Below are positions 32,615 to 41,479 of a DNA stretch of 51,627 bases, in pieces (within the stretch, counting starts at the first letter, position 1; every line of letters begins with the position of its first letter). This DNA comes from Firmicutes bacterium CAG:24053_14 (lineage in GTDB: Bacteria; Bacillota; Clostridia; Oscillospirales; Oscillospiraceae). Location: the NCBI GenBank assembly GCA_001916715.1, contig MNSZ01000049.1, forward strand, positions 1 to 51,627, in the 5' to 3' direction. Made by a program: the position numbers and the translations under genes. The notes below the pieces were generated by a model. The model had not been told where the DNA came from. It saw only the letters and a list, made by a program, of their open reading frames with translations, and did no database searches.

Positions 32615-33553
32615 ATGGCGAGTAAATATTCTGTTCTGCTGCGGACGATCGTGAAGGAAAACGGCCTTGAGCCGCTGCACACCTCCAGCGATTACGACAC
32701 GCGGCTTCTGACGGTGGCGGACGTGAACCGCCCCGCGCTTCAGCTTGCCGGATTTTATAATTACTTTGACCCCAACAGACTCCAGATAATCGGCCGGGTC
32801 GAGAGCACATATCTTGAACTGAAAACCGAGGCCGAGCGCCGCAGCTGCTTCGAGGAGCTTATGCGCTATGACATATCGGCGCTTGTTATCTGCCACGGCG
32901 CGTCGGTGTTCCCAGAGTGCCTGGAGGTTGCGGAGAAATACGACCGCAATCTGTTCGTTACGCCCGAGGATACCTCCGACTTCATGGCCGATGTCATAAG
33001 CTCGCTGCACACGCACCTTGCGCCGCGCACGACTATGCACGGCGTGCTCGTTGAGGTACACGGCGAGGGCGTGCTTTTAACGGGCGACTCCGGCATAGGC
33101 AAAAGCGAAACGGCGCTTGAGCTTATAAAGCGCGGACACAAGCTCATTGCCGACGATGCGGTGGATATTCGCCGCATAGGGCGCGACAGGCTCGTCGGCA
33201 CCGCGCCGGAGCTTATCCGGTATTACATGGAGCTGCGCGGTATCGGCGTTGTCGATGTCAGGCATCTTTACGGCGTTGGCGCCGTAAAGCCCGAGGGCGC
33301 GATCGACCTCGTTGTGAATCTTGAGGTCTGGGACGATCAGAAGGCGTACGACCGCCTCGGCCTTATAAGCGAGACGCAGGATATCCTCGGAGTGACGGTG
33401 CCGAGCGTGACGATTCCGGTGCGTCCGGGCAGGAACCTTGCCGTTATCCTCGAGCTTGCGGCAATGAACAACCGCCAGAAGAAGATGGGCTACAACGCCG
33501 CGGAGACACTTGCGTCAAACGTAGATCATGCCGTTGACAACGGCACGTTTTAA
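32615..33553 (+). CDS. hprK: HPr kinase/phosphorylase
   Basis: 312-aa bifunctional enzyme that phosphorylates and dephosphorylates HPr on Ser46 in carbon catabolite control. The N-terminal domain (1-130) is followed by H142 and the P-loop GDSGIGKS (157-164), then LIADDAVDIRRIG and the C-terminal signature region GAVKPEGAIDLVVNLEVWDDQKAYDRLGL...ITIPVRPGRNLAVILE-like (VTIPVRPGRNLAVILELAAMN). Length is typical. AAAGGAG precedes the ATG. It leads the cluster with murB 11 bp downstream. Confidence 0.96.
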   Translation: MASKYSVLLRTIVKENGLEPLHTSSDYDTRLLTVADVNRPALQLAGFYNYFDPNRLQIIGRVESTYLELKTEAERRSCFEELMRYDISALVICHGASVFPECLEVAEKYDRNLFVTPEDTSDFMADVISSLHTHLAPRTTMHGVLVEVHGEGVLLTGDSGIGKSETALELIKRGHKLIADDAVDIRRIGRDRLVGTAPELIRYYMELRGIGVVDVRHLYGVGAVKPEGAIDLVVNLEVWDDQKAYDRLGLISETQDILGVTVPSVTIPVRPGRNLAVILELAAMNNRQKKMGYNAAETLASNVDHAVDNGTF

Positions 33554-33564
33554 TAGGAGATATT

Positions 33565-34605
33565 ATGGAAGGTCTTGAAAAAGCAATTGAACAGATAAAA
33601 GAGAACATACCCAAGCTCGATCTGAGAGAAAACGAGCCGATGCGCAATCACTGCTCGTTCAAGGTCGGCGGCGCGGTGCGCGCGTTTGCCGTGCCGGGCG
33701 ATCTTTTTGAGATGTCGAAGGTCATGTTCTATCTGCATATGAACGGCGTTTCGCCGCTGACGCTCGGCAAGTGCACCAACGTCATCTTCCCCGAGGAGGG
33801 GCTTGATATTATGGTCATCAGCACGGAGAACCTGCGCAAGCTGCGCCTCGGCGAAACGGAGAACACCATCTACGCCGAAGCCGGCGTATCGCTTGCAAAG
33901 CTCGCGCAGTTTGCGCGCGACAACGGCCTTTCCGGGCTTGAGTTTGCAAGCGGCATCCCCGGCTCGGTGGGCGGCGGCGTTCTGATGAATGCCGGAGCTT
34001 ACGGCGGCGAGATGAAGGACGTCATCGAATCCGTCGTCGTGTACTACGTTCCGACGCAGGCGCTGACCGAGGTCAGAGGCTCCGACTGCGGCTTTGAGTA
34101 TCGCCGCAGCGGCTTTGAGAAAATAAACTGTGCGATCATGGGCGCAGTGTTCAAGCTCACGCCCGACGATCCCGAGGCCATCGGCGCGCGCATGAAGGAA
34201 ATGAACGAAAAGCGCACGGCAAGTCAGCCGCTGGATATGCCCTCGGCAGGCAGCGCGTTCAAGCGCCCCGTGGGCGGCTATGCCGTGGCGCTCATTGACC
34301 AGTGCGGCCTGAAGGGCTACACCGTCGGCGGCGCGCAGATAAGCCGAAAGCATGCCGGCTTTGCGGTCAATACGGGCAGCGCAACATACGACGATGTCGT
34401 TGAGCTGCTCGATCATGTCCGCCGCGAGGTCTATGCGCAGACACAGGTTACCCTCGAGCCGGAGATACGCATCTACCCCAAGGGCATGCTGCTTGTTGAC
34501 GACTGGCGCGAGAGGAAGCAGACCATCATCGACGGTATGCTCGAGCAGGCAAAGCAGAATGCCGCAGACTCGGCAGCCGAAAGCAGCGACGTTCGGCCGA
34601 GCTGA
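33565..34605 (+). CDS. murB: UDP-N-acetylenolpyruvoylglucosamine reductase
   Basis: 346-aa FAD enzyme that reduces UDP-GlcNAc-enolpyruvate to UDP-MurNAc in the cytoplasmic stage of peptidoglycan synthesis. FAD-binding TLGKCTNVIFPEEGLD, SGIPGSVGGGVLMNAGAYGGEM, catalytic serine in PSAGSAFKRP and acid in TLEPEIRIY. It is of the type without the long E. coli insertion. The C-terminal about 35 residues after EIRIYPKGMLL are an acidic/glutamine-rich tail not needed for the fold. AGGAG precedes the ATG. Confidence 0.96.
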   Translation: MEGLEKAIEQIKENIPKLDLRENEPMRNHCSFKVGGAVRAFAVPGDLFEMSKVMFYLHMNGVSPLTLGKCTNVIFPEEGLDIMVISTENLRKLRLGETENTIYAEAGVSLAKLAQFARDNGLSGLEFASGIPGSVGGGVLMNAGAYGGEMKDVIESVVVYYVPTQALTEVRGSDCGFEYRRSGFEKINCAIMGAVFKLTPDDPEAIGARMKEMNEKRTASQPLDMPSAGSAFKRPVGGYAVALIDQCGLKGYTVGGAQISRKHAGFAVNTGSATYDDVVELLDHVRREVYAQTQVTLEPEIRIYPKGMLLVDDWRERKQTIIDGMLEQAKQNAADSAAESSDVRPS

Positions 34606-34625
34606 GCGTTTTGGAGAGAAGATAT

Positions 34626-35486
34626 ATGGAGTTTCTTATCATAACCGGACTGTCCGGCGGCGGCAAGAGCCAGGCCGCGGACATAATTGAGGACCTGGAT
34701 TACTACTGCGTGGATAATATGCCCGTTGCACTCATCCCGAAGTTTGCCGAGCTTTGCGCCGCAACAAAGGGACGCTACGAGAAGGTCGCACTGGTGACGG
34801 ATATCCGCGAAAAAAACGGAATAAAGGACATCTTCAACGCCCTTGAAACGCTCAGGGAGATGGACTTCGGCTACAAGATCCTGTTCATGGAGGCAAAGCC
34901 GTCGGTCATCGTAAAGCGCTATAAGGAGTCGCGCCGTCCGCATCCGCTGGCGGCAAAGTCCGGCGGCTCGATCGAGGACGCGATACTCAAGGAGACCGAG
35001 CAGCTGCGCCCGATACGCGGCATTGCCGATTATATCATCGACACCTCGCACCTGACCCTCGGGCAGCTGCACAACGAGCTGTACACTTACTTTTCCGACT
35101 CCGCTACCGACCGCGCGATCATGGTAAACGTCATGTCCTTCGGCTTTAAATACGGCATGCCGCTGGACGCCGACCTCGTGTTCGACGTGAGATTTCTGCC
35201 CAATCCCTTTTACGTTGAGGAGCTTAAGCTTTTAAGCGGCCTTGATGCGCCGGTCAGGGACTATGTTTTCAGCTTTGAGCAGTCGAATGTTTTCATGGAC
35301 AAGCTCACGGACATGATAGAGTATCTTCTGCCGCTGTACATAGAAGAGGGAAAGTACAGCCTCACGATCGCCATCGGCTGCACCGGCGGCCGGCACCGCA
35401 GCGTTGCCGTGGCCTCGGCGCTTGCCGGGCATCTTAAATGCTTCGGCGTGCCGACGGTGAGCATAAACCGCGATATAAACAAATAA
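34626..35486 (+). CDS. rapZ: RNase adapter protein/nucleotide-binding protein RapZ (YvcJ)
   Basis: 286-aa P-loop protein with GLSGGGKS (residues 8-15), the YYCVDNMP motif, FMEAKPSVIVKRYKESRRPHPL and the C-terminal CTGGRHRSV signature. In enteric bacteria it controls glmS through sRNA decay; in Firmicutes (YvcJ) it hydrolyses nucleotides and affects competence. The ATG at 34626 gives the canonical MEFLIITGLSGGGKS. whiA starts two bases after its stop codon. In many Firmicutes yvcK lies between rapZ and whiA, but not here. Confidence 0.95.
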   Translation: MEFLIITGLSGGGKSQAADIIEDLDYYCVDNMPVALIPKFAELCAATKGRYEKVALVTDIREKNGIKDIFNALETLREMDFGYKILFMEAKPSVIVKRYKESRRPHPLAAKSGGSIEDAILKETEQLRPIRGIADYIIDTSHLTLGQLHNELYTYFSDSATDRAIMVNVMSFGFKYGMPLDADLVFDVRFLPNPFYVEELKLLSGLDAPVRDYVFSFEQSNVFMDKLTDMIEYLLPLYIEEGKYSLTIAIGCTGGRHRSVAVASALAGHLKCFGVPTVSINRDINK

Positions 35487-35488
35487 GA

Positions 35489-36391
35489 ATGGAAAAAACC
35501 TTCGCACAAAAAGTTAAAACAGAGCTGTGTCAGCCTCGGGTCGAGCGCAAATGCTGCGCCGTCGCCGAGGCCTATGGCGTTTTGCTGTATGCGCACAGCT
35601 TTTCGGCAAAGGAAATACGCATAACGACGGCAAGCGACGAGCTTGCCGCGCGCCTTCCGCACCTGATGCGCCGCGCCTTCGGTATCGACTTCGACGAGCC
35701 GGAGAAAAGCCGCGGTGTGAAGCATTCGTTCCGGGTAAACGACCCGGATAAGCTGCGCGCGGTGTTCGACGTTGTCGGAAACGACATGAACAGCCCCTCG
35801 CTGCACATAAACTTCGGCGTTATCGAGGAGCCGTGCTGCAAGGCCTCGTTTATCCGCGGCGCGTTTCTCGCCGGCGGCTCGGTGACGGATCCTGCAAAGC
35901 GCTATCACATGGAGCTTGCAACGACGCACTACAGCGTAAGCCGCGAAACATACTCGGTGCTGCTTGAGATGGGCTTTTCGCCCAAGGAGGCGCAGCGCAA
36001 GGGCGACTATCTGCTGTATTTCAAAAAAAGCGAGCACATCGAAGACCTGCTGACGACGATCGGCGCGCCGGTCTCGGCAATGGATATCATGTCCGCCAAG
36101 GTCGAAAAGGATATGAAAAACAGCATAAACCGCAAGGTAAACTGCGATTCTGCAAACGCCGACAAGGTCGTCGAGGCTGCGGCAAAGCAGATGGAGGCCA
36201 TCCGCCGCATAGATAAGCTCTACGGGCTTGATTCGCTGCCGGATAAGCTTCAGGAGGCAGCGCTGCTGCGCTACGCAAACCCCGAGGCAAGCCTTGCCGA
36301 CCTTGCCACGCTGTCGTATCCGCCGGTATCCAAAAGCTGCCTGAGCCACAGACTCAAGAAGCTGCTGACATACACACCTGAGGAAGACTGA
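35489..36391 (+). CDS. whiA: DNA-binding protein WhiA
   Basis: 300 aa. N-terminal LAGLIDADG-like region (EAYGVLLYAHSF...RGAFLAGGSVTDPAKRYHMEL, about 20-160) and C-terminal helix-turn-helix (EAALLRYANPEASLADLATLSYPPVSKSCLSHRLKKL). It is a conserved regulator linked to sporulation or cell division and chromosome segregation. There is no Shine-Dalgarno in the short gap after rapZ, so coupled translation is likely. dnaE begins 2 bp after the stop codon. Confidence 0.95.
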   Translation: MEKTFAQKVKTELCQPRVERKCCAVAEAYGVLLYAHSFSAKEIRITTASDELAARLPHLMRRAFGIDFDEPEKSRGVKHSFRVNDPDKLRAVFDVVGNDMNSPSLHINFGVIEEPCCKASFIRGAFLAGGSVTDPAKRYHMELATTHYSVSRETYSVLLEMGFSPKEAQRKGDYLLYFKKSEHIEDLLTTIGAPVSAMDIMSAKVEKDMKNSINRKVNCDSANADKVVEAAAKQMEAIRRIDKLYGLDSLPDKLQEAALLRYANPEASLADLATLSYPPVSKSCLSHRLKKLLTYTPEED

Positions 36392-36393
36392 AT

Positions 36394-39300
36394 ATGAGCT
36401 TTGTTCACCTGCATGTTCATACCGAATATTCGCTGCTCGACGGCGACTGCCGCATCGAGCCGCTCGTTGACCGCGCAAAGCAGCTCGGTCAGACCGCGCT
36501 TGCTATCACCGACCACGGCGTCATGTACGGCGCGGTCGCGTTTTACAAGGCCTGCTGCGCTGCCGGCATAAAGCCGATCATCGGCTGCGAGGTCTATGTT
36601 GCGCCGAGATCGCGCTTTGACAAGGAGCACGGCGTTGACTCGGAGTACACGCACCTTATCCTGCTGTGCAAAAACGAAACGGGCTACAAAAATCTGTGCT
36701 ACCTCGTTTCCATGGCCTTCACCGAGGGCTTTTACAACAAGCCGCGCATAGACTGGGAGCTGCTGCACGAGTACGCCGAGGGACTTATCTGCCTTTCCGG
36801 CTGCGTCGCCGGAGCTATACCGCGCATGATAAACGCCGGAAACTACGAGGGCGCAAAGAAAAAGGCGCTGGAGCTGAGCGAGCTTTTCGGCAAGGACGGC
36901 TTTTATCTTGAGATCCAGGATCACGGCCTTGAGGCCGAAAAGCGCGCGGCCGAGGGGCTTTTGCGCATCCACCGCGAAACCGGCATTCCACTTGCCGTCA
37001 CAAACGACGCGCACTATGTTGAAAAAGACGACGCATATTATCAGGACGTTCTGATGTGCGTGCAGATGCAGAAAACCATAACCGACCCTGCGCGCATGAA
37101 ATTTGAGACCAACGAATTTTACCTCAAGGACGAGGCCGAGATGCGCGCGCTGTTTCCCGAATACCCCGAGGCTGCCGACAACACCGCAAAGATCGCGGAC
37201 ATGTGCGGCTACGACTTCGAGTTCGGAAAATACAAGCTGCCGCGCTTCAAGCTGCCCGAGGGCGAGAGCGACAGCTTTGATTATCTGCAAAAGCTCTGCC
37301 GCGCAGGACTTGCGCGCAGATACCCAAACGACGACGGAACCGTTGCAAAGCAGCTCGACTATGAGCTTGCCATGATAAAAAAGATGGGCTTTGTCGATTA
37401 CTTTCTCATCGTTTCCGACTTCATCGCCTACGCGAAAAGCCAGAAGATCCCCGTCGGCCCGGGGCGCGGCTCGGCAGCCGGCAGCGTCGTTTCCTACACT
37501 CTGAACATAACCGACGTCGATCCCATAAAATACAGCCTTTATTTCGAGCGCTTCTTAAACCCCGAGCGTGTGAGCATGCCCGATATTGATATCGACTTCT
37601 GCGTCAACCGCCGCGGCGAGGTAATCGACTACGTAAACCGCAAATACGGCCACGACCACGTTGCACAGATAGTCACCTTCGGCACGATGGCAGCGCGCGC
37701 TGCCGTGCGCGACGTTGCGCGCGTGCTCGACATAAGCTACGGCGATGCCGATGCCGTTGCAAAGGCCATACCCATGGGGCCGAACATGACCATAAAGGAC
37801 GCACTGCGCGTATCAAAGCCCCTGCGCGACATGTACGAGGGCGATGAGATGCTGCACCGGCTCATCGACGTGGCCGAAGCGCTCGAGGGCATGCCGCGCC
37901 ACGCGAGCATGCACGCAGCCGGCGTTGTCATAACCGACAGGCCCGTTTACGAATACGTTCCTCTATCGAAAAACGACGAATCGGTCGTCACGCAGTATCA
38001 GATGACAACGCTTGAGGAGCTTGGGCTTCTCAAGATGGACTTTCTCGGTCTGCGAAACCTCACGGTGCTCGAGGATGCGGCGAAAATGGTGCGTCGCACC
38101 GAGCCGGATTTCGAGGTCGAGAAGATCCCCGACGGCGACGCAGAGGTTTTCAAAATGCTCTCGGAGGGGCACACGAGCGGCGTTTTCCAGCTTGAGAGCA
38201 CCGGCATGACCGGCGTTTGCACCGGCCTTAAGCCCAAGAGCATTGAAGATATCACCGCAGTCATAGCCCTGTACCGCCCCGGCCCGATGGACAGCATTCC
38301 GCGATTTATCGAGTGCTCGGCACATCCCGAGAAGATAAGCTACAAGCACGAGCTTCTGCGCCCGATACTCGAGGTCACCTACGGCTGCATCGTCTATCAG
38401 GAGCAGGTAATTGAAATTTTCCGCCGTCTTGCCGGGTTTTCGCTCGGCCAGGCGGACATGATCCGCCGCGCGATGAGCAAGAAAAAGCACAAGGTCATCG
38501 ACGCCGAGCGCGTCGCCTTCGTCCACGGCGATGAAAGCCGCGGCATCGATGGCGCGGTAAAGCGCGGCATTACCGAGGATATAGCAAACAGCATCTATGA
38601 CGAGATCCTTGACTTTGCGTCCTACGCCTTCAACAAGGCGCACGCGGTGAGCTACGCGATCGTATCCTACCGCACGGCGTACATGAAAAAACACTATCCG
38701 CGCCAGTATATGGCCGCGCTGCTCTCGTCGGTGCTCGATAACAGCACCAAGATCGCCGAGTACATCGCCGAATGCCGCGAGATGGGCATAAGGCTTCTGC
38801 CGCCGGACGTCAACGAGTCGTTTGCCGATTTCTCCGTCAGCGGAAACGATATCCGCTTCGGCCTTGTTGCGATAAAAAGCATCGGCCGCGGCTTCATAAA
38901 CGAGCTTATTTCGCGCCGAGAGGAGGACGGGCCGTTCCGCAGCCTTGAGGATTTCTGCCGCCGCATGGCAGGCAGGGAGCTCAACCGCCGCGCGGTCGAA
39001 AACCTCATCCGCGCCGGAGCTTTCGACAGCATGGGCTTTAAGCGCAAGGCGCTGCTGCGTGTGGCCGGCGTTATGATCGACGGCATCCAGCAGGAAAGCC
39101 GCAACAACGTCGAGGGGCAGCTCAATCTCTTCGGCGAGCCGGATTTCGAGGATGCCGGAGCCATCAGGATCAAGATCCCGGAGGTCGAGGAGTACACACG
39201 CGCAGAGCTGCTTGCAATGGAAAAGGAGACGGCCGGTCTGTACCTGAGCGGCCACCCGATGGACGAGTACCGCGCCGCCGTGCGCAGAGCCGGGATAGTA

Positions 39301-39867
39301 CCCATAGGCGCGATTTTGACAGACTCCGCCTCCGAGAGCGAGAAAAAGACCTATCCCGACGGCGCCGTCGTCACCGTTGCAGGCGTCGTGCAGTCAAGCC
39401 GCACGCGCACGACGAAGTCGAACACGCTCATGAGCTACATCAATCTCGAGGACGACACCGGCGCGATGGAGCTGATCGCGTTCCAGCGCGCGCTGGACAC
39501 AGGCAGTGTGTATATCAAAGACAACGCGCCCATCATCGTGCGCGGCCGCATATCCATGCGCGACGAGAAGGAGCCGCAGCTCATGGCGGACAGCATCCGC
39601 CCGATAGCCGATCTCGGCAAGCTCAAGCCCGAGCCGCCGAGGACAAACGCCGACTCCAAGCTCTGGGTCAAGCTGCCCGGCGAGGACGATCCGCGCCTTG
39701 CGCGCATCGAGCTTATCCTCACCATGTTCCCCGGCCAGCAGCAGATGATAATTTACCTCGAGCGCGAAAAGCGGCGCATCGGCGCAAAGTGCCTGATCCA
39801 CCCCTCGCTCATCGCCGAGCTGAAAGAGCTCTGCGGCGATGCCAATGTTTTCTTGGAGGCGAATTGA
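36394..39867 (+). CDS. dnaE: DNA polymerase III subunit alpha (DnaE type)
   Basis: 1157-aa replicative or lesion-tolerant polymerase subunit. PHP domain at the N terminus (FVHLHVHTEYSLLDGDCRI; about 1-270), palm with GPGRGSAAGSVVSY and catalytic aspartates in PDIDIDFCVNRRGE (about 396-410), tandem helix-hairpin-helix region and an OB-fold (VTVAGVVQSSRTRTTKSNTL, about 990). The expected end is CGDANV(V/F)L. Here FLEAN and TGA follow, where TTG GAG GCG AAT TGA derives from the terminus of repeat cluster 8. It is the last gene of the hprK cluster. Confidence 0.97.
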   Translation: MSFVHLHVHTEYSLLDGDCRIEPLVDRAKQLGQTALAITDHGVMYGAVAFYKACCAAGIKPIIGCEVYVAPRSRFDKEHGVDSEYTHLILLCKNETGYKNLCYLVSMAFTEGFYNKPRIDWELLHEYAEGLICLSGCVAGAIPRMINAGNYEGAKKKALELSELFGKDGFYLEIQDHGLEAEKRAAEGLLRIHRETGIPLAVTNDAHYVEKDDAYYQDVLMCVQMQKTITDPARMKFETNEFYLKDEAEMRALFPEYPEAADNTAKIADMCGYDFEFGKYKLPRFKLPEGESDSFDYLQKLCRAGLARRYPNDDGTVAKQLDYELAMIKKMGFVDYFLIVSDFIAYAKSQKIPVGPGRGSAAGSVVSYTLNITDVDPIKYSLYFERFLNPERVSMPDIDIDFCVNRRGEVIDYVNRKYGHDHVAQIVTFGTMAARAAVRDVARVLDISYGDADAVAKAIPMGPNMTIKDALRVSKPLRDMYEGDEMLHRLIDVAEALEGMPRHASMHAAGVVITDRPVYEYVPLSKNDESVVTQYQMTTLEELGLLKMDFLGLRNLTVLEDAAKMVRRTEPDFEVEKIPDGDAEVFKMLSEGHTSGVFQLESTGMTGVCTGLKPKSIEDITAVIALYRPGPMDSIPRFIECSAHPEKISYKHELLRPILEVTYGCIVYQEQVIEIFRRLAGFSLGQADMIRRAMSKKKHKVIDAERVAFVHGDESRGIDGAVKRGITEDIANSIYDEILDFASYAFNKAHAVSYAIVSYRTAYMKKHYPRQYMAALLSSVLDNSTKIAEYIAECREMGIRLLPPDVNESFADFSVSGNDIRFGLVAIKSIGRGFINELISRREEDGPFRSLEDFCRRMAGRELNRRAVENLIRAGAFDSMGFKRKALLRVAGVMIDGIQQESRNNVEGQLNLFGEPDFEDAGAIRIKIPEVEEYTRAELLAMEKETAGLYLSGHPMDEYRAAVRRAGIVPIGAILTDSASESEKKTYPDGAVVTVAGVVQSSRTRTTKSNTLMSYINLEDDTGAMELIAFQRALDTGSVYIKDNAPIIVRGRISMRDEKEPQLMADSIRPIADLGKLKPEPPRTNADSKLWVKLPGEDDPRLARIELILTMFPGQQQMIIYLEREKRRIGAKCLIHPSLIAELKELCGDANVFLEAN

Positions 39868-39937
39868 CGCCGCTACGAATCCGCGCAATAAACGCGCAAT
39901 AAACGTATAGGAGGAGCGCCAAAGCGCTACTGAAAAA
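39849..39937. repeat. Short intergenic repeat, cluster 8, between dnaE and a small membrane gene
   Basis: The whole intergenic interval is repeat. TTTTCTTGGAGGCGAATTGACGC overlaps the dnaE end. Two CGCAATAAACG copies follow, then GTATAGGAGG, the hairpin AGCGC-CAAA-GCGCT and CTGAAAAA directly before ATG (39938). Confidence 0.8.
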
Positions 39938-40288
39938 ATGAGTGTTAAAAATGCAGTACATAAGACATCCGGATATGCCGCGGCGGCCGCGCTGTCGGCA
40001 CTTTTGGTGAAATACCCACTGCGGAAGCTGGGCATGCATAAGGCCAATGCCGCGCTGATGCAGGCGCATGAGGCGGCCAGCGGTGCGTACTTCCTCGCCG
40101 CGCTGCTGCACATGGCAACGTCACCGAAGACGAGCGGCTGCAAGGCCGCAAGCGGTGCTGCCGCATTTGCCGTCAGCGTCGTGCTCATCGCCGACTGCCA
40201 CATGGCAAAGGATCAGACCTCGAAAATGCAGCGTCATCGTATCTATTCCGCGGCTCTGGCCACAGCCGCCGCCCTCCATGCTTTTTAG
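39938..40288 (+). CDS. Small four-helix membrane protein, unrecognised
   Basis: 116 aa with about three to four hydrophobic helices. Notable are several histidines at helix positions: H29 region (LGMHKANAALMQAHEAASGAYFLAALLHM), LIADCHMAKDQTSKMQRHR and LHAF. Such spacing can occur in small heme-binding membrane proteins, but no family could be confirmed. The ATG follows repeat cluster 8, whose AGGAGG is separated from the ATG by a small hairpin. The stop codon TAG lies inside the TTTTTAG terminus of the next repeat (cluster 9). Codon use is like its neighbours. Confidence 0.75.
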   Translation: MSVKNAVHKTSGYAAAAALSALLVKYPLRKLGMHKANAALMQAHEAASGAYFLAALLHMATSPKTSGCKAASGAAAFAVSVVLIADCHMAKDQTSKMQRHRIYSAALATAAALHAF

Positions 40289-40313
40289 CAGCGCTTTACT
40301 GCGCCTCTAAAAA
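40282..40313. repeat. Minimal 32-bp repeat: the two termini back to back (cluster 9)
   Basis: TTTTTAGCAGCGC and GCGCCTCTAAAAA are separated by only six bases (TTTACT) and match as inverted repeats at 11 of 13 positions. The left half contains the TAG stop codon of the upstream gene. The right half ends exactly at the ATG of the next gene. There is no internal cargo and no Shine-Dalgarno. Confidence 0.85.
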
Positions 40314-40988
40314 ATGGAGAAGATATTTATTGCCCGAAAACGGGTCAAAAATCTGAATATACGCATCACGCGCGATGGCCAGGTGCATGTAACGGCGCCG
40401 CTGCGTATGTCGGACGCAGATATCGAGTCGATACTGGATAGAAAGCGCGGCTGGATCGAAAAGCACCGTGGCCAGATGCTCGAAAAAGCCCGGCTCAGAC
40501 CGCAGAATTTTGAAAGCGGTGAGACTCTGCGCGTGCTCGGCAAACCGTTTCGGCTTCGCGTTGAGGAGGGCGGCACGCCCGGCGTCGCGATATCCGTCGG
40601 CGAGGTCGTGCTCACCATGCGCCCGGGCAGCTCGCGCGAGCAGCGCGAGGCCGCGATCATAGAGTTTTACCGTGCGATCCTCACGCCGATCGCGGAGGAG
40701 TATCTTGCGCTGTGGCAGGACAGGACCGGCTTGCGCTGCCGCGAATGGCACACAAAAAAGATGAAAACGCGCTGGGGCAGCTGCAACGTTGCCGAGCGCA
40801 GGATATGGCTGAGCGTGTACCTTGCCGCCGAACCGCGCGAGTTCATCTCAGAGGTCGTTCTGCACGAGCTGGCGCACCTCAAGTATCCCGGTCACGGCGT
40901 CGATTTCAAGGCCTTCATGGATTTTCAGAGGCGCATTGACGCACCTACCGATACGGTTATTGCGGTAGCCCGGTGTCGGAACTGCTGA
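40314..40988 (+). CDS. YgjP-like (SprT/M48-type) metallopeptidase, C terminus replaced by repeat
   Basis: 224 aa. The YgjP-like zinc metalloprotein fold carries RKRVKNLNIRITRDGQVHVTAP at the N terminus, KKMKTRWGSCN and the zinc-binding HELAHLKYPGHG (about residues 183-194, HExxH-type with a third histidine). The natural protein should continue after FKAFMD with a short MPDWRxR-like tail. Here the frame enters repeat cluster 10 at TTT CAG AGG CGC and reads about 20 repeat-encoded residues (QRRIDAPTDTVIAVARCRNC) before TGA. The element's usual TAG has become CAG. The ATG abuts the 32-bp repeat and has no Shine-Dalgarno. Confidence 0.87.
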   Translation: MEKIFIARKRVKNLNIRITRDGQVHVTAPLRMSDADIESILDRKRGWIEKHRGQMLEKARLRPQNFESGETLRVLGKPFRLRVEEGGTPGVAISVGEVVLTMRPGSSREQREAAIIEFYRAILTPIAEEYLALWQDRTGLRCREWHTKKMKTRWGSCNVAERRIWLSVYLAAEPREFISEVVLHELAHLKYPGHGVDFKAFMDFQRRIDAPTDTVIAVARCRNC

Positions 40989-41479
40989 CAAAACCGTGAC
41001 GTTTCGCGTAACGCAAGTACGGCGCTGAATCTTGCACCGCGCCATGTAGGGGCGAGCATTGCTCGCCCGTCACCACGGTTTTGTCGGCGCGAAAATCGAC
41101 AGTCGTAGGGAACGGATTTATCCGTTCCGCATATGCCGGTTTCGTCGGCACCTACCGGTCGGGCAACCGCAAAAAACGTATCGGCACCAGCGTTAATGCG
41201 CCTCTAAAAAAATATAGCGCCTACGGCGCAGATATAATTACACCTCATCTGCCGCAAGCGGCATCTTCCCCTCAAGCTCCGCAAGGGGAAGACAATTGGG
41301 TGCAGCCTAATTTTGCACTAATATAGCACAATCTAATGTAGCGCGAAGCGCACACGGTTTTGCACGCACCCTCGAACCGGGCAAGCGCAATATATGTATC
41401 CGCAGCTGCGTCAATTCGCCGCTAAAAAACCGGGCACTAACATAAACGTATAGGAGAAGCCTTAATTCGCTATTAAAAA
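40927..41479. repeat. Intergenic composite repeat, cluster 10
   Basis: Starts as TTTTCAGAGGCGC inside the YgjP-like gene. It contains GGGGCGAGCATTGCTCGCCC, GGAACGGATTTATCCGTTCC, a right terminus GCGCCTCTAAAAAAA (about 41212), CTTCCCCTCAAGCTCCGC...GGGGAAG, TTTTGCACTAATATAGCACA, another terminus TCGCCGCTAAAAAA, then GTATAGGAG and TCGCTATTAAAAA directly before the ATG at 41480. It supplies the Shine-Dalgarno-like AGGAG of the next gene. Confidence 0.85.

Noticed and set aside
37963..39255. 430-codon minus-strand open frame inside dnaE
   Set aside because: Shadow of dnaE. The sense frame has complete polymerase motifs.
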